Of a DNA stretch of 64,000 nucleotides, positions 1 to 7,375 are shown one piece after another (the stretch's first letter is position 1; each line of letters starts with the position of its first letter). Location: positions 4,092,001 to 4,156,000 of the forward strand of contig CP036526.1 of NCBI GenBank assembly GCA_007741555.1, written 5' to 3'. The notes under the pieces were generated by a model. The model ran no database searches. It worked only from the letters and a program-made list of their open reading frames with translations, and was not told the DNA's origin. Source of the stretch: Stieleria marina (GTDB taxonomy: Bacteria; Planctomycetota; Planctomycetia; Pirellulales; Pirellulaceae). The position numbers and the translations under genes were made by a program.

Positions 1-36
1 ACACCAGTTGGTATTGAAACGCCAGTTGGCATCGAA
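1..36 (+). repeat. Tandem duplication of an 18-base unit at window edge
   Basis: Bases 1-18 and 19-36 are near-identical (differences at third codon positions only) and, in the pstS frame, both encode TPVGIE. The array may continue beyond the left edge. Whether it is translated depends on the true pstS start, which is not in the window. Confidence 0.6.
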
Positions 37-918
37 TCGATAGGCGCGTCCTGTCGTTTAATACTCAACGCCTCTTTCTGGGTAAGGCTGTGCGCTGGCG
101 TGATTGCAGTGACACTGATGCCTGGCTGCCACACTCGTAGCGACGGGGCGGCTGAAATCACTTCAAGCGGCCTTTCCGGCAGGCTAACCGTAACTGGTTC
201 CAGCACCTTGGCTCCTTTGGTGGTTGAGATCGCTAAACGATTCGAGCAACTAAACCCCGGTGTTCGCATCGATGTGCAAACAGGGGGTACCGGCAAAGGC
301 ATTGCGGATGTTCGCAGCGGCGTCGCCGACATTGGCATGGCCAGTCGCCCGCTGAAAGGCAACGAAACGGACTTGAACGCGTATAAGATCGCTGCGGATG
401 GTGTTTCTCTGATCGTGCACGAATCCAACCCGGTTCAGGAACTTACGCAGCGGCAGGTCGTTGGAATCTATACCGGCAAGATCGACAACTGGCTCCAGTG
501 TGGTGGCCGCGATCAGTCGATCCAGGTGGTGCACAAAGCCGAAGGCCGAGCGACTCTGGAAGTGTTCTTAAAGCACTTTCAAATCGACAATCCGGACGTC
601 AAAGCGGATGTGATTGTGGGAGACAACCAGCACGGCATCAAAACCGTTGCGGGTGCCGTGGGCGCGCTGGGCTATGTTTCGATCGGGACGGCGGAAGTTG
701 AAGCGGCAACGGGCACGCCGATTCGGTTGCTGCCAGTCGGGGGCATCGCTGCCACCACCGCAAAGGTGGCTTCGGGCGAATTCCCGATGAGCCGGCCATT
801 GAATCTGGTCACCATCGATTTAGCAAACCCGCTTGTGAGGACGTTTGTCGAATTTTGCCAATCGGAGGAAGTACATGACCAAGTGGTCGCTCAGTACTTT
901 GTCCCGATTAAAAAGTGA
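1..918 (+). CDS. pstS: PstS-like phosphate-binding lipoprotein (5' end probably outside window)
   Basis: Periplasmic substrate-binding protein of the high-affinity phosphate ABC transporter. The mature part begins with the typical 'LTVTGSSTLAPLV' phosphate-binding loop and has the PBP-like fold pattern through 'GTGKGIADVRSGVADIGMAS' and 'GALGYVSIGTAEVEA'. A lipobox-like 'LMPGC' predicts lipid anchoring. The first standard start codon in frame is GTG at 100, which would leave only nine residues before the lipid Cys and no positive charge. The frame is open to the window edge, and the upstream codons supply Arg and a hydrophobic stretch, so the real start probably lies to the left. Bases 1-36 are two copies of an 18-base unit reading TPVGIE twice. 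The gene overlaps pstC at its 3' end and heads the pst operon. Confidence 0.88.
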   Translation, partial: TPVGIETPVGIESIGASCRLILNASFWVRLCAGVIAVTLMPGCHTRSDGAAEITSSGLSGRLTVTGSSTLAPLVVEIAKRFEQLNPGVRIDVQTGGTGKGIADVRSGVADIGMASRPLKGNETDLNAYKIAADGVSLIVHESNPVQELTQRQVVGIYTGKIDNWLQCGGRDQSIQVVHKAEGRATLEVFLKHFQIDNPDVKADVIVGDNQHGIKTVAGAVGALGYVSIGTAEVEAATGTPIRLLPVGGIAATTAKVASGEFPMSRPLNLVTIDLANPLVRTFVEFCQSEEVHDQVVAQYFVPIKK

Positions 919-1747
919 CTGGCTGTTCACGGTCGTCACACGCAGCAGTGCGTGTGTCGCCGCCGCGATCGTGTTTCTGGTGGTTGCGTTTTTGATCAGC
1001 GAATCAATCCCAGCGATTCGCCAAATTGGTGTCGGACGCTTCATCACCGATGCAAGCTGGCATCCATTGTCGGACCAATTCAATTTAACGCCGATGATTG
1101 TCGCGTCGCTGACGATCACGCTGGGCGCCATCCTGATCGCTGCCCCCCTTGGAATCAGCGCTGCTATCTATTGTCAATTCTACGCGCCGACGGCGATCGC
1201 AGTTTGGTACCGACGGTTGATCGAATTGCTCTCTGGAATTCCGTCGGTTGTATTCGGTCTCTGGGGACTGGTAGTCCTCGCACCCATCGTGGCTCGATTG
1301 GGTGGAAGCGGTCAGAGCATTTTGACAGCCAGCTTGGTATTGGGGCTGATGATCCTGCCCACCGTGGCACTGACGACTCAAGCAGCTTTGCGATCCGTCC
1401 CCGGCGAGTGGCTCGCTGGCGGCGCGGCACTCGGGTTTTGCCGGTCCAGCACCATTCGCAGGATCGCCTTGCCAGCAGCCCGACGCGGAATCTTGGGCGG
1501 GTTGCTGTTAGCGCTAGCACGAGCGATGGGCGAAACCATGGCCGTGTTGATGCTGGCCGGAAACGTCGTCGAAATGCCCGATTCGATTGTCGCGCCCGCA
1601 AGAACCTTGACCGCCAACATCGCGTTGGAAATGGGCTATGCGACCGCCGGTCATCGCTCGGTGCTCTTCGTCAGCGGGCTGTTTCTGATTGCCATCGTGG
1701 CTGTCTCTGTCAGCTTGGCTGGTTTCGGCGGAGCTGTCGATGAATAG
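875..1747 (+). CDS. pstC: Phosphate ABC transporter permease PstC
   Basis: Inner-membrane permease subunit of the phosphate importer, 290 aa with about six hydrophobic segments. The cytoplasmic coupling loop is visible around residues 170-205 (ALRSVPGEWLAGGAALGF followed by a TIRRIALP helix), the EAA motif that docks on PstB, and 'ARAMGETMAVLMLAGN' is the usual PstC/PstA block. The ATG at 875 is chosen because GGAGGA lies six bases upstream; a longer frame from 845 has no such site. The gene overlaps the end of pstS by 44 bases and ends within the start of pstA, so translation is probably coupled. Confidence 0.93.
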   Translation: MTKWSLSTLSRLKSDWLFTVVTRSSACVAAAIVFLVVAFLISESIPAIRQIGVGRFITDASWHPLSDQFNLTPMIVASLTITLGAILIAAPLGISAAIYCQFYAPTAIAVWYRRLIELLSGIPSVVFGLWGLVVLAPIVARLGGSGQSILTASLVLGLMILPTVALTTQAALRSVPGEWLAGGAALGFCRSSTIRRIALPAARRGILGGLLLALARAMGETMAVLMLAGNVVEMPDSIVAPARTLTANIALEMGYATAGHRSVLFVSGLFLIAIVAVSVSLAGFGGAVDE

Positions 1748-2612
1748 CCTGACCGACCGCTTGGTATCGCTGATGATTGGATCCGCTGCAGCGTTGGTCG
1801 CGGCCGTGCTGGGCTGGGTCTTGCTAGACATTCTATATCGCGGAATCGGAGACCTGTCATGGGAATTCCTAGCGCAGCCGCCTGAGGACGCTGGCCGAAG
1901 TGGTGGGATCGCACCGATCATCGTTTCGACGATGTTGATTCTGATGGTGGCGTTGATCGCGGCGGTTCCACTGTCGTTGTCTGCAGCCGCAGCCCTGGCT
2001 CAACAACGACACAGACGTTTTGGCTGGGCCTGGATTGCCAGCCGTTGCCTGGATGTGTTGGCCGCCGTGCCCTCGGTTGTTTTTGGGTTGTTTGGAAACG
2101 CATTTTTCTGCGTCGCTTTGGGCATGGGATATTCGATCTTGGCAGGCGGTCTCACCCTGGCATGCATGATCTTGCCTATTTTGATTCACACCACCGAGCA
2201 CGGCCTACGGGCGGTGCCAGCGGACTACCACTACGCGGCCGCGTCGCTAGGTCTCTCTCGCACGACCACGTTCTTTCGCATTACGCTCCCAGCGGCACTC
2301 CCTGCCATCGCAGCAGGCTTGGTGCTGGGCATTGGACGCGCGTTAGCAGAAACAGCCGCGTTGATTTTTACAGCCGGCTATGTGACACGTCAGCCGGAAT
2401 CCCTGATGGGTTCGGGGCGTTCGATGAGCGTTCATATTTTTGACATGGCGATGAATGTGCCCGCCGGTGACGGCCGCGCCAATGCGACGGCGGCTTTATT
2501 GGTTGCGATGTTGTTGATCATTAACGCGGCTGCCATGTCACTGGCGTCGAAGGCATCGGCGAAGCTTTCGGGACAAACGGCCGAAGACATGAATTCAAGG
2601 CAATACGTATGA
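1740..2612 (+). CDS. pstA: Phosphate ABC transporter permease PstA
   Basis: Second membrane subunit of the phosphate importer, 290 aa. It has about six transmembrane stretches, the EAA-type loop (AVPADYHYAAASLGLSRTTT, then ITLPAALPAIAAG) and the conserved 'GRALAETAALIFTAG'. The start at 1740 lies inside the last codons of pstC (pstC stop at 1745-1747). An in-frame ATG at 1689 is buried deep in pstC and is less likely. The end overlaps the pstB start by four bases (ATGA). The paralogous domain pattern with PstC is as expected for a heterodimeric channel. Confidence 0.92.
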   Translation: MNSLTDRLVSLMIGSAAALVAAVLGWVLLDILYRGIGDLSWEFLAQPPEDAGRSGGIAPIIVSTMLILMVALIAAVPLSLSAAAALAQQRHRRFGWAWIASRCLDVLAAVPSVVFGLFGNAFFCVALGMGYSILAGGLTLACMILPILIHTTEHGLRAVPADYHYAAASLGLSRTTTFFRITLPAALPAIAAGLVLGIGRALAETAALIFTAGYVTRQPESLMGSGRSMSVHIFDMAMNVPAGDGRANATAALLVAMLLIINAAAMSLASKASAKLSGQTAEDMNSRQYV

Positions 2613-3367
2613 TTCAAACGCAGTCTCTAAGCGTCTATTACGGCGACAAACAGGCGGTGCGTGACGTCACGTTTCATGCGCCAGCGGGAAAGATCACTGC
2701 GATCGTGGGCCCCTCGGGATGTGGCAAATCCACGTTTCTATCTTCGCTGAACCGAATGACGGACTTGATCCCCAGCGCTCGTATCGAAGGCCAAGTGATC
2801 GTGAATTGCTGCGATGTTCAGGATCGGAATCGCTCCCCGGCGGAACTCCGGCGCTGTGTCGGAATGATCTTTCAAAAACCTAATCCGTTTGCCATGTCGA
2901 TTCGCAACAATATTCAATTGGCAGTGCGAGAACACGGGCAGCGTGACCGACAACAACTGAACCAAATTACTGAATCAGTCCTGCGAGATGTCGGGTTGTG
3001 GGACGAAGTAAAAGATCGGCTGGATGATTCCGCCTTGAAACTCTCCGGTGGTCAGCAACAACGACTCTGCATCGCCAGAGCGCTGGCGTTGAAGCCGAGT
3101 ATCTTATTGATGGACGAACCGTGTAGCGCCTTGGATCCCATTGCATCAGCGACTGTCGAAGCTCTCATCCTGAGCCTCAAAGAGCGCTACACCATTTTGA
3201 TTGTGACCCACAATTTGGCCCAAGCACGACGCATTTCGGACGAAGTCGCGATGTTCTGGATGAACGACGGAGCCGGCGAGATTATCGAACAAGGTCCAAC
3301 GGAAACCGTCTTTTCCAAACCCAACCACCCGATCGCAGCAGCTTACTTTGCGGGAACGTCGGGATAG
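2609..3367 (+). CDS. pstB: Phosphate ABC transporter ATP-binding protein PstB
   Basis: ATPase of the phosphate importer, 252 aa, of normal family length. Walker A GPSGCGKST is at residues 34-42, the signature LSGGQQQR at about 145-152, and Walker B LLMDEP ends at D169-E170. The PstB-typical phrases 'SSLNRMTDLIP' and 'IFQKPNPFAMSIRNN' are present. Its start overlaps the pstA stop (ATGA). No phoU follows. The next gene is an AraC regulator on the opposite strand ending 43 bases away, so the negative-control partner PhoU, if present, is elsewhere. Confidence 0.95.
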   Translation: MIQTQSLSVYYGDKQAVRDVTFHAPAGKITAIVGPSGCGKSTFLSSLNRMTDLIPSARIEGQVIVNCCDVQDRNRSPAELRRCVGMIFQKPNPFAMSIRNNIQLAVREHGQRDRQQLNQITESVLRDVGLWDEVKDRLDDSALKLSGGQQQRLCIARALALKPSILLMDEPCSALDPIASATVEALILSLKERYTILIVTHNLAQARRISDEVAMFWMNDGAGEIIEQGPTETVFSKPNHPIAAAYFAGTSG

Positions 3368-3410
3368 AAACTCAGCTCGGTGGAGCACACTGTGATCGCT
3401 TGGTGCTGTT

Positions 3411-4292
3411 CTAAACCGAAGTTCGAAAACCCGTGCGATATTCGCTCGGAGTCATCCCACGCAGTTGTCGAAATCGCCGATTGAAATTGGACAGATTTCC
3501 AAATCCCGCTTGATGGCAGATCGAAAGAATCGCATCGGAACGATCGACCAACAGTCGACACGCCAAACCGATTCTTAGTTCATTGATGTAAGCCGAAACG
3601 GTGCGACCGGTCGATTGTTTGAAAAATCGGCTGAACGCAGACGCGTTCATGTTGGCAAGTTCCGCCAGGTCGCGGTGCGACAGTTCTGGGTCTGACAAAT
3701 GTTGCGAGATATGATCGCATACCTGTTGGATCCGTGACTCGGCTTGATCGCTGGCTCCGGACGTAGAAAAGTAAGGCAACTGTTCACTCGCCAGCGGCTG
3801 GCCAACACCGCTGTCAGCGAGTTCGCTCAGAATCGACAACAGCCCAATAAAGCGTGCGGCCCCCGAGCTAGTGACAAGCCGCGTCATTTGTTGACCGATC
3901 GTCGCAGCGATATTGGCCGGAAAAAATAGCCCGCGGCTTGACCTCTGCAACAAGATCGCGACTTCGCTCATTTCCCCGCACGCAAAAAAATCAGGTCCCA
4001 AAAATTCCGGATGGAACTGCAACACAATGGCAGTGTGACGGTCGTATCGCTCTCCGCGATATTCATCCGATGCCCACGTGTGCGGCAGGAACGATCCGAT
4101 CAGCACCAGATCGTGATCGCCGTAACTGCCGATATGGTCGCCCACAATTCGGGAACCGGAGCCTTGGGGAATGTACGTCAGTTCCACTTCCGGATGCCGA
4201 TGCCACTTGGTCGGTGAATCCAGCGCCGATCGATCAAAACAGCGATAGGACTGTCCGGAAGTCGGAACGAGCTTTTCGAAAGATGGTTTCAT
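3411..4292 (-). CDS. AraC-family transcriptional regulator
   Basis: Two-domain regulator, 293 aa. The N-terminal half looks like a cupin sensor ('HRHPEVELTYIPQGSGSRIV', later 'GSFLPHTW'). The C-terminal 100 residues carry the paired helix-turn-helix of AraC/XylS proteins (HRDLAELANMNASAFSRFFK, then SICHQAGFGNLSNFNRRFR with the ending GMTPSEYR). ATG at 4292 is used rather than a TTG at 4316. It is divergent from the PIG-L/NagB pair with about 220 bases between, so it may control amino-sugar use. The ligand is unknown; the cupin suggests a sugar. Confidence 0.9.
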   Translation of the reverse strand: MKPSFEKLVPTSGQSYRCFDRSALDSPTKWHRHPEVELTYIPQGSGSRIVGDHIGSYGDHDLVLIGSFLPHTWASDEYRGERYDRHTAIVLQFHPEFLGPDFFACGEMSEVAILLQRSSRGLFFPANIAATIGQQMTRLVTSSGAARFIGLLSILSELADSGVGQPLASEQLPYFSTSGASDQAESRIQQVCDHISQHLSDPELSHRDLAELANMNASAFSRFFKQSTGRTVSAYINELRIGLACRLLVDRSDAILSICHQAGFGNLSNFNRRFRQLRGMTPSEYRTGFRTSV

Positions 4293-4515
4293 CACAAAAC
4301 ACCAGTGCGCAAACAAAGTATCAGACTAGGCGAATGGGCGCAAGCATTAGCCGAAAATCTCCCCCATGCGCAAAGAGCGTATCAGAAACCGGCGATCGTG
4401 ATGAGGAACCGAGTCGATCCGCGTTGATAAAGTGCGGCTGAACCATTCCGTGTTCGTGATCCGATGCGGTGAATCCTGCCCATCGAAATCCTTGACCTAA
4501 CTACTGGAGAACCCT

Positions 4516-5286
4516 GTGGTGCATTCGACTGAATCTGCCGATCGTAAAGTCGCGTTGGCTTTGATGGCCCATCCTGACGATGCCGAAATCACTTGTGCAG
4601 GAACTCTGATTCGCATGGTTGAATCCGGCTGGGAAGTTCACATCGCTTCGGTCACCGCAGGAGATTGCGGTGCTCTGACAGGGTCGCCTGCAGAAGTTTC
4701 GGCGATACGCATTGCCGAAGGCACTGGAGCTGCCGAAAGCGTTGGCATGAAATTTCATTGCCTGGGCCAACCCGACGGCAGGGTTGTGTACGACCGCGAG
4801 ACATTGCAGGAGACGATCGACCTGTTTCGGCAAATCGCACCGACGTTGGTGATCACCATGCCAATGTCCGACTACCACGCCGACCATGAAATCACGGGAC
4901 AACTTGGACGCGCAGCTAGTTTTGTGTACGCAGCTCCCAACGCGTCCCAACTGCCACTGGTCGACGGATCAGCCGTGCCGCATTTGTACTACTGCGACGG
5001 ACATAGTGGCGAAGATCGACTCGGAAATCCTGTGGAGCCGACCACGTGTATCGAAATTACTGAACAACTCGATCGCAAAACCAAAATGCTAAGCTGCCAC
5101 GCCAGCCAACGCGACTGGCTAAAGGCGCACAACCGTATCGACGAGTACCTTTCGGCGATGCGCGACTACGGCACGCAGCGCGGCGGTCAATGTGGTGTCG
5201 AAGCAGCCGAAGTGTTTGTGCAGCATCGAGGTCATGGACATCCAAACGACGACGTATTGGCGAAGATGTTTCCACTGAAAACTTAG
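4516..5286 (+). CDS. PIG-L/LmbE family N-deacetylase
   Basis: Zinc-dependent deacetylase of the PIG-L/BshB/LmbE family, 256 aa. The hallmark zinc motif A-H-P-D-D-A-E is at residues 18-24, with the second ligand region H121-A-D-H124. GTG at 4516 is the start, preceded by GGAG about nine bases upstream. It sits 134 bases before a NagB-type deaminase. Fusions of these two domains exist in Bacteroides-type proteins (my recollection), so the pair likely acts on one amino-sugar substrate: deacetylation, then deamination-isomerisation. The exact substrate cannot be read from the sequence. Confidence 0.88.
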   Translation: MVHSTESADRKVALALMAHPDDAEITCAGTLIRMVESGWEVHIASVTAGDCGALTGSPAEVSAIRIAEGTGAAESVGMKFHCLGQPDGRVVYDRETLQETIDLFRQIAPTLVITMPMSDYHADHEITGQLGRAASFVYAAPNASQLPLVDGSAVPHLYYCDGHSGEDRLGNPVEPTTCIEITEQLDRKTKMLSCHASQRDWLKAHNRIDEYLSAMRDYGTQRGGQCGVEAAEVFVQHRGHGHPNDDVLAKMFPLKT

Positions 5287-5345
5287 CACGGGCCTAAGTT
5301 AGCACGGGCCTAAGTTTGCACGGGCTCAACTTAGCACAGCCTCAG
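5285..5345. repeat. Tandem repeat of a 16-base unit between PIG-L and nagB genes
   Basis: The unit agcacgggcctaagtt occurs perfectly at 5285-5300 and 5301-5316, degenerate at 5317-5332, and partially at 5333-5345. The first copy begins in the stop codon of the PIG-L gene. It forms most of the spacer before the nagB-like gene. It has no obvious terminator property and looks like a replication-slippage array. Confidence 0.85.
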
Positions 5346-5420
5346 TGCAGCAACTTTCAAGACGCCGCAACAGACCAAGACCTCTTCCCTCCAACCACTG
5401 CACGAACATTTTCGTTTCTG

Positions 5421-6206
5421 ATGCCAGACCGACCCCAACACCATTTAATCAATGGAATCGACCTGCAAGCTTTCGCAGTCGCTGCAGATGCCAACCATAG
5501 CGTCGCCACCGAAATCGCGAGCTTGATTCGCCAACGACAAGCCGATGGACGCCAATGCGTGCTAGGTCTGGCGACCGGGTCGACACCGCTGGGTGTCTAC
5601 GCAGAACTGATCGGCATGCACCGCGATGAAGGACTCTCGTTCGCGAATGTCGTCACGTTCAATTTGGACGAGTACTTTCCGATGCGGCCGGACGCTCCGC
5701 AAAGCTACCATCGATTTATGAACGAGAACCTGGTCGATCATATCGACATCGATCCCGCCAACGTTCACATCCCCTACGGCCTGTTATCGACCGGCGCAGT
5801 CGACGAATTCTGCCACAACTACGAACAACTTATCGATGACTCCGGCGGCATTGATTTGCAGCTCTTGGGCATCGGCCGCACAGGGCACATTGGCTTCAAT
5901 GAACCAGGCTCCGATCGAAGTTCGCTCACCCGGCTGGTACAGCTCAATTCGGTCACGCGAGTTGACGCAGCAAGTGATTTTGCCGGCGTCGACAATGTCC
6001 CTCAATGGGCAATCACGATGGGCGTCCAAACCATCCTGGACTCACGTCGGATTCGACTACTTGCGTTCGGCAAACACAAAGCACCCATCGTCGCCCGCGC
6101 TGCGGCAGGCAAACAAAGCGACAGTGTCCCCGCTACGTTCCTGCAAAATCACGTCGACGTCCGCTACCTGCTCGACTCGGATGCGGCATCGGAACTGCCA
6201 GGCTGA
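5421..6206 (+). CDS. nagB: Glucosamine-6-phosphate deaminase-like protein (NagB family)
   Basis: NagB/RpiA-fold isomerase-deaminase, 261 aa, expected to convert glucosamine-6-phosphate to fructose-6-phosphate plus ammonia. It shows the phosphate loop 'GLATGSTPLGVY' (residues 49-60), 'NLDEYFPM' with the presumed base D83, and 'GIGRTGHIGFNEPGS' with H156 and E161. In classical NagB the active-site loop reads N-D-G-H, while here it is R-T-G-H, so the relay Asp (E. coli D141) is Thr154. This resembles the NagB-like/PIG-L fusion subfamily. ATG at 5421 is chosen because the family N-terminus begins there; the frame is open from 5316 through the 16-base repeats. Confidence 0.85.
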   Translation: MPDRPQHHLINGIDLQAFAVAADANHSVATEIASLIRQRQADGRQCVLGLATGSTPLGVYAELIGMHRDEGLSFANVVTFNLDEYFPMRPDAPQSYHRFMNENLVDHIDIDPANVHIPYGLLSTGAVDEFCHNYEQLIDDSGGIDLQLLGIGRTGHIGFNEPGSDRSSLTRLVQLNSVTRVDAASDFAGVDNVPQWAITMGVQTILDSRRIRLLAFGKHKAPIVARAAAGKQSDSVPATFLQNHVDVRYLLDSDAASELPG

Positions 6207-6489
6207 AGCTTTCACAATTTCAGGCCCCGGAAAAACCACATCCTGTCTGGGCTGCCCCTAAATCGAAAATCGCTCCACTATTACCGGAACGGCGCAAACC
6301 GTCCGGTGCATCCAAGACCGGATGGCTTGCGCAATTCTGCTAATTACAAACCTTCTCTGTTCGTACCCTGATTCGTCCTCGCCGCGCACCGCAAGGGCCT
6401 GTCCGATCTGCCTTTGCATCGGTAGGGTTCATGCATTACCCGCTCAACCTCTGGGCGATACACAGGACTCCCCAAACTGACACAGTTCG

Positions 6490-7146
6490 ATGAACATCCA
6501 AGCTGCGGTTTTCGACATGGATGGGCTGATGATTGATTCACAGCCCTACTGGCAAGATGCTCAGTTGGAGGTGATGCAAAACCTGGGCGTACCGATTACA
6601 CGCCAGGACACCATTGAAACGACCGGCATGCGAGTCGATGAAATCGTGCAATCGTATTTTGCCAAGACACCGTGGGAATCGATTTCCACGGACCAAGTCT
6701 GCCAGCGAATTGTGCACCGAGTGGTCGATCTGGTCCAAGAACACAAACCAATCATGCCGGGATTGCACCACGCCATCGAAACTTGCCAGCAACTTGGCTT
6801 ACAACTGGGGCTCGCTTCGTCTTCGCCGATGTCGTTGATTCGGGCAACGATCGACTCGTTTGATCTGCACGGCATCTTTGAAGTACAGGTCTCCGGAGCT
6901 GAGCTGAAACGTTCCAAACCTCATCCCGAAGTTTACTTGAACGCCTGTGATGCGCTGGGCGTTCCGCCGGCGAGATGTGTTGCGTTGGAAGATTCGTTCG
7001 TAGGATTGTTGGCCGCAAAGTCGGCTGAAATGAAGGCGATCATCGTGCCTGAGGCGTCAGCCTTTGCCGAACCGCGATTCGTGATCTCCGACAAGAAACT
7101 GTCCTCGCTCGGTGAATTGACAGTCGACTTGCTTGAATCGCTCTAA
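6490..7146 (+). CDS. HAD-superfamily phosphatase (sugar-phosphatase type)
   Basis: HAD hydrolase of the beta-phosphoglucomutase/2-deoxyglucose-6-phosphatase subfamily, 218 aa. Motif I is FDMDGLMIDS with nucleophile D9 and acid-base D11. Motif II lies at 'LGLASSSPMSLI', motif III at 'RSKPHPEVYLNAC', and motif IV at 'CVALEDSFVGLLAAKSA'. The cap domain insert between motifs I and II is of subtype I length. It follows the nagB gene on the same strand after a 283-base gap, in which I see no gene, so a sugar-phosphate substrate is plausible but not proven. Confidence 0.9.
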   Translation: MNIQAAVFDMDGLMIDSQPYWQDAQLEVMQNLGVPITRQDTIETTGMRVDEIVQSYFAKTPWESISTDQVCQRIVHRVVDLVQEHKPIMPGLHHAIETCQQLGLQLGLASSSPMSLIRATIDSFDLHGIFEVQVSGAELKRSKPHPEVYLNACDALGVPPARCVALEDSFVGLLAAKSAEMKAIIVPEASAFAEPRFVISDKKLSSLGELTVDLLESL

Positions 7147-7184
7147 GGCTCCTGCGTCCCACCCGAAAGCGAACGGGCAAAACT

Positions 7185-7218
7185 AAGGACGTGAGCAAGC
7201 CAAGGACGTGAGCAAGCC
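7185..7218. repeat. Perfect direct duplication of a 17-base unit
   Basis: The unit aaggacgtgagcaagcc is repeated head-to-tail at 7185-7201 and 7202-7218, about 160 bases before the large mechanosensitive channel gene. It is like the array at 5285 in scale but unrelated in sequence. It is probably slippage; a regulatory role is not evident. Confidence 0.85.
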
Positions 7219-7375
7219 AATCCCAGCCGAACGCCCGGAATCTTGCCTGTCGGCCTTTTCTATGGTGCCGAATCTCGGGCTCTCGGAGCCTTCTCTGGGG
7301 GCCGTCGTAATCCGCATCCAATTTCGCTACCGTTTGAATTCTTACGCACGGGAGTCTTTGCTAACCAAATTTGCC

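Noticed and set aside
952-1743. Long +1-shifted open frame (263 aa) inside pstC
   Set aside because: It overlaps pstC fully, is rich in Arg, Cys, Ser and His without domain content, and is a codon-bias shadow.
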